This document shows, piece by piece, positions 15,813 through 22,399 of a stretch of 32,487 bases of DNA. Origin of the DNA: Desulfobacterales bacterium (GTDB taxonomy: Bacteria > Desulfobacterota > Desulfobacteria > Desulfobacterales > JAAELO01); assembly GCA_024226555.1 (NCBI GenBank), contig JAAELO010000273.1, forward strand, positions 1 to 32,487, read 5' to 3'. The notes below the pieces were generated by a model. That model did not search any database and was not told the DNA's origin. It saw only the letters and a program-made list of their open reading frames with translations. The position numbers and the translations under genes are program-made. Each line of letters begins with the position of its first letter. Positions within the stretch are counted from its first letter, which is position 1.

Positions 15813-17780
15813 TCATCCAAATTCAGTACATTCTCCAACCTCCAGAGTTGATATGAAGCTCATACTATCAAGAGATTTAAGAGATCCTTCTTTTTTACTC
15901 AATAATTTTACACCAGTTCCATTGTAATAAGGAAAAACCTCTCCGGCAGGAGCCGTAGTCGGAACAGAACCTAAGAAACTAATTAGCCCCTGACTCGTAA
16001 CCTCCAATTCCTGCTTTCTGATTTTAGATTTCGAATTCGCTGAAACAGCCGAACTCATGGCTTGAACCGCCAGTATATTGTCTAAGCTCTTATTTAAGAT
16101 TTCATAAGAGCTGTTCTCATCTCTATTGTGTTCTGTCTTACAGTTTTCACAGATCCACTTTCTTACAGATAGATCCTGTTTAGGCCCGGTTTTTTTTCTA
16201 CAGACATGACATGTAACAGTACTATAAGCCTCATTCTGACGGATGAAAAGAGATCCTGATCGTTCACACTTGCTTTCAATCTTAGCTCTCATTGTAGCGA
16301 TAGACCTGTCACGACCACCACGCCTTACCTTCTTAATACCTTTATTGGCATTTTTACTTTTCATTTTTTCATGCTCTTCAAGAGCTTTTTTAGCTCCAGG
16401 TTCACCCATTCTAAGGTTTTTTTGAAGCTCTTTTAATTTTTTTCTATAAGAAATTTCACGAGGTGGTTCCCAATGTCCGAATGATATTAGTTCACAATTG
16501 GTTGCAAGATAATGGCTTATTTTTTCTAAAATATCTTTTCTCTGGCACTTAATTCTGTAATGAAGTTCCTTGATTTCATAGTTGAGTTTAAGCCATGCTT
16601 TACTGGGTTTAGTTCTTATTTTCTGTTTCTGAAGGTAGTTAAGCCTCTTCTGAACTTTCTTCTTTTTATCCTCAGACTCTATATCACCAAGGAAAAACTC
16701 AAATTCCTTGATAGCTTTTTTAAGTTCAATTTTATTTCTGTATAACCCTTGTTTTCCTGATAACGCCTGTTGAAGCTTTTCAAGTCTGAGTCTGTTTTTT
16801 TCGAAAAATTCATAGTTAAGAGAGAAGTTGCTTTTCATTTTTTTATTAATATCAAGTTGACCAACAGTAACAGGAGTATCTGCTCCAGGATCGATTCCTG
16901 CGATTAATCCTTTTTTTAATGGGAGTTGCCAATCCTTTTCATTTACAGCTACACAGAATGTACAGAAATAATGCTTTCCATCTCTTTGAACATTAATATT
17001 TTTAATTTTTCCATCAGACATAGGCCGATGATAAGCCATTTTAACTTCTCTCATGCCTTCAGGAAGAACTCTAATATTAGCTAAGTACTCTTTTCCTTTT
17101 TTTCTTTTTCGTACAAGTTCTGAAAGCTTTTTCTTTGGAGGGTAATCAATGCTGTTCCACTTTCTTGCAGACTTGAAATTAGGGAAACCTTTCGCACCGT
17201 ATGTTCTCTGTTCTCTTGTAGGTTTAGTCGCAGTTTTCCATCTCTTTGAATCCTTGGAGCCTGTAACATTATTTCTCATTTCAGAAAGAGAGACTTTTTT
17301 CTTATTAGATGGAAAAGCGATATATCTGTTTCCTATCTCTCCAGATATCTCCTTGCAACAATCTGAGAGTTTCCATTTAACTTTTTCATTACCTTCTATA
17401 TGAAAGTTCTTAAGGTGAGCTGCTAAGAAAACAGGATTAGAAAACTCAGGTGTAAGCTCTTCAATGAAAAGGCCAAACATTCTTCCTACATCATATAAAA
17501 TGCCTGCTTGTTCTACTGAAGTATCTGGAAATTGTTCCTGAAGTTTTTCAATATGACCTTTTCTTTTCCCGTGGTTGTTATTCTTTCCTTTTTTTCTATC
17601 TATTATCTTAGAAACTACGTACTCATATTGTCCTAAGTTTATTGCTTTCTGGAGTTTAAGGAAAGTGCTTACGGATCTGTTCCATTGAATTGAACTCTGA
17701 AAGAGAAGATTATTAATCTTCTTCCTCTGAGGATCAGTAGGAAAAATTTCATATTTAAAATTTAGAAACTGCTGTTTCAA
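15813..17780 (-). CDS. TnpB-like type V CRISPR effector (compact Cas12)
   Basis: 655 aa, starting at TTG with GAGGA 7-8 bases upstream. The N-terminal half is basic and wedge/REC-like, beginning FKYEIFPTDPQRKKINNLL as in TnpB/Cas12f-type proteins. RuvC-I is AGIDPGADTP (D297). RuvC-II is probably LISFGHWEPPRE (E438), an unusual local sequence. RuvC-III is HNRDENSSYEIL (D554). Between them is a four-cysteine zinc ribbon, C524-C527 and C544-C547, in TVTCHVC and WICENC. A C-terminal tail of about 90 residues follows the RuvC end, longer than in TnpB. The size and the adjacent CRISPR array, without cas1 or cas2, place it among the small type V (V-U-like, for example Cas12m-like) effectors. Whether it cuts or only binds DNA cannot be read from the sequence. 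It lies 31 bases after the 47-aa gene in the same operon. Confidence 0.88.
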   Translation of the reverse strand: MKQQFLNFKYEIFPTDPQRKKINNLLFQSSIQWNRSVSTFLKLQKAINLGQYEYVVSKIIDRKKGKNNNHGKRKGHIEKLQEQFPDTSVEQAGILYDVGRMFGLFIEELTPEFSNPVFLAAHLKNFHIEGNEKVKWKLSDCCKEISGEIGNRYIAFPSNKKKVSLSEMRNNVTGSKDSKRWKTATKPTREQRTYGAKGFPNFKSARKWNSIDYPPKKKLSELVRKRKKGKEYLANIRVLPEGMREVKMAYHRPMSDGKIKNINVQRDGKHYFCTFCVAVNEKDWQLPLKKGLIAGIDPGADTPVTVGQLDINKKMKSNFSLNYEFFEKNRLRLEKLQQALSGKQGLYRNKIELKKAIKEFEFFLGDIESEDKKKKVQKRLNYLQKQKIRTKPSKAWLKLNYEIKELHYRIKCQRKDILEKISHYLATNCELISFGHWEPPREISYRKKLKELQKNLRMGEPGAKKALEEHEKMKSKNANKGIKKVRRGGRDRSIATMRAKIESKCERSGSLFIRQNEAYSTVTCHVCRKKTGPKQDLSVRKWICENCKTEHNRDENSSYEILNKSLDNILAVQAMSSAVSANSKSKIRKQELEVTSQGLISFLGSVPTTAPAGEVFPYYNGTGVKLLSKKEGSLKSLDSMSFISTLEVGECTEFG

Positions 17781-17811
17781 TAGGATTCCTCAAGTATTGA
17801 TTTAAATTAAA

Positions 17812-17955
17812 TTACTTATACAGCTTTTCTTTAATTTTTTTAAAGTAATTATTTTCCAGAAGAACCAGAATAGATCTAATGGTTACCTTACTCTCTTTTA
17901 GCCTTTTCAGGTGTTGATTTTTTTTTTCACATGGAATATTACTAGGGGTAGCCAT
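17812..17955 (-). CDS. 47-aa protein encoded just before the Cas12-like effector
   Basis: 47 aa, very basic, beginning MATPSNIPCEKKNQHLKRLK and ending in an ENNYFKKIKEKLYK helix. AAGGAGG stands 5-6 bases before the ATG, one of the best ribosome sites in the window. It is co-directional with the effector gene 31 bases downstream. I recognise no family. Conservation is supported by the CRISPR array: spacer 15659-15694 matches 17900-17935 at 32 of 36 bases and would encode SCEKKNQHLKAL in the same frame. Being small, basic and coupled to a nuclease gene, it could be an accessory or regulatory subunit; that is inference. Confidence 0.7.
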   Translation of the reverse strand: MATPSNIPCEKKNQHLKRLKESKVTIRSILVLLENNYFKKIKEKLYK

Positions 17956-17987
17956 TCTTACCTCCTTCTTAGGTATTTATGGTCAGG

Positions 17988-18017
17988 TTGAATGGGGTGT
18001 TGACGCACCCTGTTCAA
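17988..18017 (+). promoter_or_regulatory. Stem-loop upstream of the Cas12 operon
   Basis: TTGAATGGGGTG and CACCCTGTTCAA form a 12-bp stem with two G:U pairs in plus-strand RNA and a 6-base loop. As DNA it is an imperfect inverted repeat 33 bp before the 47-aa gene, so it could be an operator for the minus-strand cas operon or the 5' end of a plus-strand transcript. Confidence 0.4.
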
Positions 18018-18130
18018 CTGCATGAATTAAATTTTTCCTGATTATATACAAATATTTTAACTCAAGTAAAGCAAAATACTATAAAAAAATATAATAATTA
18101 TTTGATATTTCATCTTTTTTACTATATATT

Positions 18131-18250
18131 GTAATTACTTTTTTGCTTTTTAAAGCAGTCCCTCTTTAGGGATACAGCAATTTATAATTGCTTAACTAAT
18201 TTAGTAAAATTCATTTTTAAAGGTTAATCAAGAATTCTCAGTTCTTTTTT
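18131..18250 (+). ncRNA. Repeated structured element, copy A (putative small RNA)
   Basis: One of three intergenic copies (others at 22271-22390 reverse and 24531-24653). Conserved order: TTTTTGC, a GCTTT/AAAGC stem, GCAGTCCC, a short loop, GGGATAC, a third hairpin (here AGCAATTTATAATTGCTT), ACTAATTTAGT, an AAAGGTTAAT motif and a final AGAA/TTCT hairpin followed by T6 (18231-18250), which resembles an intrinsic terminator. The third hairpin keeps its pairing in copy B with different bases, which argues for an RNA structure under selection. I know no matching RNA family. The 345-bp region 18018-18358 holds this element and no gene. Confidence 0.65.
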
Positions 18251-18358
18251 AATGTTAGGTATTTTATACCGAACTTTAACAATGAAAGTAATCTTTTCAA
18301 AAATCACCAAAAAAATTTTAATCAAGAATTTAATTATTCTTAAAAATATGAACATTAA

Positions 18359-18390
18359 CCCAATTGGGATTAGACTATCCCTTTTGGGAT
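18359..18390 (+). promoter_or_regulatory. Leader stem-loop 1 of the CCCAA/TTGGG family
   Basis: CCCAATTGGGAT and ATCCCTTTTGGG pair as CCCAA with TTGGG and GGGAT with ATCCC, around a short loop. Each half can also fold on itself (CCCAATTGGG, TCCCTTTTGGGA), so two exclusive structures are possible. It lies 33 bases before the start of the 104-aa gene. Related stem-loops precede the next two larger genes. Confidence 0.6.
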
Positions 18391-18423
18391 ATCTATATCC
18401 TTAATTTAAAAAGGAAAAAACTT

Positions 18424-18738
18424 ATGAAAACTATTGAATTACAATTGCTTAAATTAGGATTTCAAGTAACTGATCAAACTAAAGAAGAAGATACAAAACT
18501 ATTTTCATTAAATTATAAAGCTCAGAATGCCCATAAACTGTTGTCATTTCTTTTTAAGAAATGCGATTCGATAAAAGATTATATAGAAAAATCTTTTTGC
18601 GAAATTTCAGTTTTATTGGAAAACTCTCAGTTTGAAAATGTCTTCGTTCTTTATGGACACATGGATGATTCTCCAGATGAAGCAACTTATTCAGATGTAG
18701 AATTAAAAAAATTCATAGATTATTTTAAATTCAAATAA
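18424..18738 (+). CDS. 104-aa protein of unknown function, cassette 1
   Basis: 104 aa from the ATG at 18424, which has AAGGA at the right distance; the frame is open further upstream but that would cover the leader stem-loop. It begins MKTIELQLLKLGFQVTD and is acidic. The C-terminus FVLYGHMDDSPDEATYSDVE followed by LKKFIDYFKFK is related to that of the protein at 19018-19767 (ITFGHNYDYEVPTLSEVE, VNKVTDYFKID): shared GH, a D three or four residues later, T.S.VE and DYFK. The two are therefore paralogues in their C-terminal half. No known domain is recognised. Confidence 0.65.
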   Translation: MKTIELQLLKLGFQVTDQTKEEDTKLFSLNYKAQNAHKLLSFLFKKCDSIKDYIEKSFCEISVLLENSQFENVFVLYGHMDDSPDEATYSDVELKKFIDYFKFK

Positions 18739-18756
18739 TGGAATGGAGAGAATAAA

Positions 18757-18921
18757 GTGGATAATTATGAAAAGAAAATAAGAGTAGCTGTTGAAAATGC
18801 AGGGTCTGGAAAAAGAGTTGTTTTAACAAAGGGTCTTAAAATTAAAACAATGAAAACAGATCTTATTATTAAGTTTAAATTAAAACAGCATCCTAACATA
18901 ACCAATGTTTTTCTATATTAG
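18757..18921 (+). CDS. Small basic protein, 54 aa, unknown
   Basis: Starts at GTG with GGAGAG 7-8 bases upstream, 18 bases after the 104-aa gene. It begins MDNYEKKIRVAVENAGSGKR and ends KQHPNITNVFLY. It has a GSGKR sequence but is too short to be a P-loop NTPase. It lies between cassette 1 and leader stem-loop 2 and is probably co-transcribed with the 104-aa gene. No family is recognised. Confidence 0.45.
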   Translation: MDNYEKKIRVAVENAGSGKRVVLTKGLKIKTMKTDLIIKFKLKQHPNITNVFLY

Positions 18922-18953
18922 AAATATTTCAAAATTAATATAATTTAAATCAA

Positions 18954-18987
18954 CCCAAATGGGGAAACGATAATTCCCTGTTTGGGG
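18954..18987 (+). promoter_or_regulatory. Leader stem-loop 2 of the CCCAA/TTGGG family
   Basis: CCCAAATGGGGAA and TTCCCTGTTTGGG pair as CCCAAA with TTTGGG and GGGAA with TTCCC. Compared with stem-loops 1 and 3, several paired bases change together (GGGAT/ATCCC to GGGAA/TTCCC). It lies 30 bases before the start of the 249-aa gene. Confidence 0.6.
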
Positions 18988-19017
18988 ATTATTGTTTCTA
19001 ATATAAAGGAACCAATA

Positions 19018-19767
19018 ATGAATAAATTAAACAAGAAATTAGAATCACTATCAATCTCAAATCAACTTAAGTTAAGAGGTTTTAGAAAAATAAATGAACA
19101 TATTTTTTCATTAGATCGTATCAACTTTGAAACTATAAGAAAGATACTTCTGAATAAAGAAGACAATTCAAAAGTAGATCAGTTTGATCGTCTTGATAAT
19201 GAAGAATATGGAACTCTTTTCATTGAGTTGGATACAAGCTGTAATAAATTTAAAGATATGTGGTTAAAATTAAATTATCTTAAAGAGGTTGAAGACGAGA
19301 ATTACAAAATAGATTTTGTTTCTCAACGACCTGAAGAAACACTAAAAGTAGATGTTGAAATGGTATTAAAGCTTATCAGATTAGATTTAGATTGGTTAGA
19401 GTTTAATAAGAATAAAATTAAACCATATTTAAAAGTTTCTGATGATGAACATAATGTTTTCTTGAGCTATGAAGGTCAGGAAGCATTAGATTTAATAAAT
19501 TCAATATTAGAAAGAGCTGATTTAATATCTGAAGATCTTAAAGCTGATAAAGTTTTCTGTGAACTCGGTATAAGACTTAAAAGCAACAATTTTGATAAAG
19601 CATGGATTACCTTTGGTCATAACTATGATTATGAAGTACCTACTTTATCAGAAGTAGAAGTAAACAAAGTAACAGATTACTTTAAAATAGATCCATCTAC
19701 TATAGATTCTGTACATGGAAAAATATTAGGATTTAAAAAAAGTGAATATGAAGACATTCATTTTTAA
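19018..19767 (+). CDS. 249-aa acidic protein of unknown function, cassette 2
   Basis: 249 aa from the ATG at 19018 with AAAGGA upstream; the frame stays open upstream but there overlaps the leader stem-loop. Strongly acidic, helical, without a signal or membrane segment, so cytoplasmic. The segment CELGIRLKSNNFDKAWITFG and TLSEVEVNKVTDYFKID near residues 180-225 matches the C-terminal half of the 104-aa protein, and a segment near 60-80 (LFIELDTSCNKFKDMWLKL) looks like an internal degenerate copy of the same unit. I recognise no family. The acidic character and location next to a CRISPR effector make an anti-defence or regulator role imaginable but unproven. Confidence 0.65.
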   Translation: MNKLNKKLESLSISNQLKLRGFRKINEHIFSLDRINFETIRKILLNKEDNSKVDQFDRLDNEEYGTLFIELDTSCNKFKDMWLKLNYLKEVEDENYKIDFVSQRPEETLKVDVEMVLKLIRLDLDWLEFNKNKIKPYLKVSDDEHNVFLSYEGQEALDLINSILERADLISEDLKADKVFCELGIRLKSNNFDKAWITFGHNYDYEVPTLSEVEVNKVTDYFKIDPSTIDSVHGKILGFKKSEYEDIHF

Positions 19768-19790
19768 TTTGATCTAATAAAATCAAAAAA

Positions 19791-19822
19791 CCCAAGTGGG
19801 AATAGTTATTTCCCATTTGGGG
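19791..19822 (+). promoter_or_regulatory. Leader stem-loop 3 of the CCCAA/TTGGG family
   Basis: CCCAAGTGGGAA and TTCCCATTTGGG pair as CCCAA with TTGGG and TGGGAA with TTCCCA. It begins 23 bases after the 249-aa gene and lies 54 bases before the 88-aa gene, so it could also terminate the upstream gene, but no T-run follows. Confidence 0.6.
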
Positions 19823-19876
19823 CATACTCATTAAGAGATGACTATTCCTTTATTTTAAATTAATAAGGAGATAAAA

Positions 19877-20143
19877 ATGAGTAAAAAAAACTGTGAAACT
19901 GTTATTTCGATTCATGAATGTACTATAGAAAAAGATGAACATTTAGAAAAGTGTTCTTTGTGTTCTCTTCACAAATGGCACCCTGTTAATGTTCATGAAA
20001 AAGAACATGAGTGCATTTGTTTAGCCTCTATGTTTATTGGAAAAAAACTTGAAATGGCGAAGGATGATGATTCTCCTGGTACATGTTATTTCAAGGATGA
20101 TGATTTAAAAACTATTTGGCCTTATTTTGAAATAGATAAGTAG
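19877..20143 (+). CDS. 88-aa Cys/His-rich protein, cassette 3
   Basis: 88 aa; AAGGAG lies before the ATG. It carries HECTIEKDEHLEKCSLCSLH, then W/H-rich KWHPVNVHEKEHECICLAS and a single C in GTCYF. The CxxC, CxC and several His could bind zinc or an iron-sulfur cluster. The C-terminus DDDLKTIWPYFEIDK weakly resembles the LKKFIDYFKFK end of the cassette 1 protein. No family is recognised. A hairpin with T-run follows. Confidence 0.6.
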   Translation: MSKKNCETVISIHECTIEKDEHLEKCSLCSLHKWHPVNVHEKEHECICLASMFIGKKLEMAKDDDSPGTCYFKDDDLKTIWPYFEIDK

Positions 20144-20170
20144 TCAAAACAGTAAGAAATAACAAAACAA

Positions 20171-20202
20171 AAAAGTCGATCTCATTTGAGTTTCGGCTTT
20201 TT
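20171..20202 (+). terminator. Intrinsic terminator after the 88-aa gene
   Basis: AAAAGTCGATCTCA and TGAGTTTCGGCTTTTT form a stem with G:U pairs and end in a T-run. It shares the GAGTTTCGGCTTT arm with the terminator at 20818-20847 and half of it with a sequence at 24451, suggesting copies of one terminator module. Confidence 0.75.
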
Positions 20203-20214
20203 AGTTTAAACTCC

Positions 20215-20251
20215 TTGACAAATAAGCACATGTACAATATATTGTACATGT
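20215..20251 (+). promoter_or_regulatory. yefM-yoeB promoter with palindromic operator
   Basis: TTGACA at 20215 and TATATT at 20238 are separated by 17 bases. A perfect 24-bp palindrome, ACATGTACAATA plus its reverse complement (20228-20251), covers the spacer and -10. It contains the TGTACA core that YefM-family antitoxins bind in known YefM-YoeB operons, so autorepression is expected. Confidence 0.85.
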
Positions 20252-20273
20252 AAGTAAGAATAAGGAGAAACTT

Positions 20274-20546
20274 ATGAATGTTATAAATTTTAGTGAAGCA
20301 AGAAGTAACCTTAAAAAGATTCTTGATCAAGTCTCAAATGACGCTGATTACACTGTAATTACAAGAAGAGACTCCGAGGATGCTGTTGTGATGTCATTAA
20401 GTACCTTTAATAGTTTTCAGGAAACATTTCACTTGTTGAAATCTCCTGCAAATGTTGAACACTTATCAAAATCAATAGAACAGTTTCAAAAAGGTCAAGT
20501 TAAGGAGCATGATCTGATAGATGAACAGGAAACTCGCATGGACTGA
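20274..20546 (+). CDS. yefM: YefM/Phd-family antitoxin
   Basis: 90 aa. The N-terminus MNVINFSEARSNLKKILDQV and TVITRRDSEDAVVMSLSTFN are typical of the YefM DNA-binding half; the C-terminal half (about 55-90) is the charged, toxin-neutralising tail. It should repress the operon through the 24-bp palindrome over its promoter and neutralise the following YoeB. Overlaps the toxin gene by 26 bases, the usual arrangement. Confidence 0.95.
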   Translation: MNVINFSEARSNLKKILDQVSNDADYTVITRRDSEDAVVMSLSTFNSFQETFHLLKSPANVEHLSKSIEQFQKGQVKEHDLIDEQETRMD

Positions 20547-20781
20547 TGAAGCTTGGAAAGATTACGTTTATTGGCAATCGCAAGATAAAAAAACGCTTAG
20601 AAGGATTAACAATTTAATCAAAAAAACCAAAAGAGAGCCTTTTGTGGGTATTGGTAAACCAGAACCCTTGAAAGAGAACTTAAGTGGTTTCTGGTCAAGA
20701 AGAATTGATGAAACAAACAGGCTTGTTTATGCTGTTACAGATGATTATTTAACAATTATTTCTTGTAGGTATCATTATTAA
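20521..20781 (+). CDS. yoeB: YoeB mRNA interferase toxin
   Basis: 86 aa, full length. GIGKPEPLKENLSGFWSRRI and RLVYAVTDDYL are near-diagnostic of YoeB, and the C-terminus CRYHY carries the catalytic His (H85). The other catalytic positions are present: E48 in KPEPLK and R67 in NRLVY. YoeB is a RelE-fold, ribosome-dependent mRNA endonuclease. With YefM it would act as an addiction module that stabilises the element. Confidence 0.96.
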   Translation: MNRKLAWTDEAWKDYVYWQSQDKKTLRRINNLIKKTKREPFVGIGKPEPLKENLSGFWSRRIDETNRLVYAVTDDYLTIISCRYHY

Positions 20782-20817
20782 TAAAGGCTAAACAGATAGT
20801 TAAGCCTAAATATAAAA

Positions 20818-20847
20818 AAAGCCGAAACTCGATTGAGTTTCGGCTTT
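20818..20847. terminator. Bidirectional terminator between yoeB and the opposing gene
   Basis: AAAGCCGAAACTC and GAGTTTCGGCTTT form a perfect 13-bp stem with a 4-base loop, with A-run upstream and T-rich sequence downstream. It lies between two convergent genes and can serve both. Confidence 0.85.
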
Positions 20848-20864
20848 ATATTAAATATTAAACT

Positions 20865-21218
20865 TTAAGATTTTAACTTCCTTATAAAATCAAGAGATTC
20901 TATAGCAGCAAGAACACCTCCTGCAACCTGTATAAGCTTTTTACGATAATTATCTATATCATCTTCAAGGTTATCCTCCAAAATATCTTTGCAAGACTGA
21001 CTGAAATCATCACCTAAAATAACTGTCCAGTGATTAGGTTCATAATTTTTCAGTTGCCTTGATCTTTCCTTTACAATTTCAAGCATGGTTTTCATTGGAT
21101 AACCCTCTTCAGGGTTAATCTTACTATCAGAATCAATTTCAAGAATCATTGTTGTAATTTCATTTGCTATTTTATTGTTCATAACTTCCTCGTATTTTTG
21201 TTTTAATTGTTCACTCAT
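20865..21218 (-). CDS. Small protein resembling phage MazG-like/dNTP-diphosphohydrolase-associated proteins
   Basis: 117 aa. The order MLEIVKERSRQLKNY, then a W and DD, then NYRKKLIQVAGGVLAAIESL resembles a short family common on phages and plasmids (I..ER.RQ ... W....DD ... RK.LIQVAA...A.IE.LD). Some members are annotated as MazG-like. The resemblance is by pattern and the catalytic acidic residues of true MazG are not obvious. It follows the DUF932 gene by 13 bases and is probably in its operon. Confidence 0.5.
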   Translation of the reverse strand: MSEQLKQKYEEVMNNKIANEITTMILEIDSDSKINPEEGYPMKTMLEIVKERSRQLKNYEPNHWTVILGDDFSQSCKDILEDNLEDDIDNYRKKLIQVAGGVLAAIESLDFIRKLKS

Positions 21219-21231
21219 TAGTTATTCCTCA

Positions 21232-22062
21232 TTAAGCAGCTTTCTTTAGTTCAGCCATTTTTGTTGTAAGGTTCCAAAGCCCTTTATTGACCTTTTGATT
21301 TCTATCAATATTTTTAATTGCTTTAGCTTTAGTAGTTTTATTGGTCTCTTTATTTTTCTTTCTGTAAGATCCCTCAACTATATGTTCCTGGACAACATTA
21401 AAAGTGGTCCATAGATCATTTCCATTGTCATCATATCGCTTGTGTCTTAAAAGCTGATTTGAATCCATGTCAAAATTGGACCCATCAAGAAGATCGATTT
21501 TTGCAGATTCAGCAAATATTGATCTTTCCTGTTGAGTTAATTCAATATTTTTATAATTATCAACTTCATCAGCTATAACAGAAGCATTTTCAACTATTCT
21601 TTCAGTAGAATTTAAAAACTCTTCCATACTGAAATTTACATGCCTATGAGAATAATTAAACAATTCGCTTGGAACCATGAGACCATTACCACAGATTTTT
21701 CTCCAAACCGAACCGGTTAATATTACGGAGCTTCCTCTGTCATGGCTGTTGATTACAGAAATGTCTAATCTTTCACCATCTGCAATCTCAAGTCCCTTCT
21801 TTAAGAACCGGATCTCATGTTTTGCAAATCCAACTTTGTCTTTCTTTCGCACATTAGCACCATTAACCATAATTGGCACAAAACCGTAATCTCTGAGAGA
21901 ATCTACTATTTCTATAGTAGGTAAAAATGAATATTTATCTGAAACATCTTTGTGTGCTTCAGTTGCTCCAATAGCAGGAACTAATTCAATTAATTCAGAG
22001 TTACTTAATTCTGTAGTTTGATTTCTCTTGTTAAAACTTCTTAATTGTGTTGTTCTTAACAT
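21232..22062 (-). CDS. DUF932-family plasmid/phage protein
   Basis: 276 aa. Supporting segments: PTIEIVDSLRDYGFVPIMVN, KHEIRFLKK, then the hallmark VINSHDRGSSVILTGSVWRKICGNGLM with HD/S, G..R..C.NG pattern, and a C-terminal helical region with many Lys. DUF932 proteins occur on plasmids, phages and ICEs; their biochemical role is not established. AAAGGAG sits 8 bases before the ATG. The leader contains two hairpins (22082-22098 and 22108-22140) and, further upstream, copy B of the structured element, so expression may be controlled at RNA level. Confidence 0.85.
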   Translation of the reverse strand: MLRTTQLRSFNKRNQTTELSNSELIELVPAIGATEAHKDVSDKYSFLPTIEIVDSLRDYGFVPIMVNGANVRKKDKVGFAKHEIRFLKKGLEIADGERLDISVINSHDRGSSVILTGSVWRKICGNGLMVPSELFNYSHRHVNFSMEEFLNSTERIVENASVIADEVDNYKNIELTQQERSIFAESAKIDLLDGSNFDMDSNQLLRHKRYDDNGNDLWTTFNVVQEHIVEGSYRKKNKETNKTTKAKAIKNIDRNQKVNKGLWNLTTKMAELKKAA

Positions 22063-22107
22063 AATAGTTCTCCTTTAGGTTCTTACAATAGATGTAAGGA
22101 GGATTTA

Positions 22108-22140
22108 AACCTCAAATCAGGGCCAACTGATTTTGAGGTT
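22108..22140 (+). terminator. Terminator-like hairpin in the DUF932 leader
   Basis: AACCTCAAATCAG and CTGATTTTGAGGTT pair (one bulge) and are followed by TTTTATTT on the plus strand. Because the nearby gene is on the minus strand, it would terminate plus-strand transcripts entering from the yoeB side, or fold in the leader RNA of the DUF932 gene. Confidence 0.55.
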
Positions 22141-22270
22141 TTTTATTTAGAAAAACCATCCGATATGATTTTCCATTTTTGAAGTAATTAAAAAATTACT
22201 ATTTTAAAATTGATTATTTTTTCCCAGGGAATTGACATTAAAAAGTTTGTTAAAAAACAACATTAATTAA

Positions 22271-22390
22271 GAACGGGAAACGTTCTAAATTAACCTTTAT
22301 AATGAAATTAAAAAAATTAGTAGAAGTATTAAAAAATACTTGTATCCCAAAAAGGGACTGCTTTGAAAAAGCAAAAAAGTAATTTAAATA
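22271..22390 (-). ncRNA. Repeated structured element, copy B (putative small RNA)
   Basis: Minus-strand copy of the element at 18131 and 24531. It keeps TTTTTTGC, GCAGTCCCTTTTTGGGATAC, ACTAATTTTTTT and AAAGGTTAAT, and ends with a GC-containing hairpin AGAACGTTTCCCGTTCT (22271-22287). The third hairpin is AAGTATTTTTTAATACTT instead of AGCAAT/ATTGCT: bases on both sides have changed while pairing is kept. It points toward the DUF932 gene about 210 bases downstream. Confidence 0.65.
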
Positions 22391-22399
22391 TAAATTACT

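Noticed and set aside
15813-17780. Plain IS605/IS607-type TnpB of an insertion sequence
   Set aside because: No TnpA and no insertion-sequence ends are visible, the protein is much longer than TnpB, and a true repeat-spacer array adjoins it.
17957-17975. tracrRNA anti-repeat, because TCCTTCTTA near 17964 matches the plus-strand form of the repeat
   Set aside because: Only 9 bases match, and they are the complement of the ribosome site of the 47-aa gene; no longer pairing with the repeat was found.
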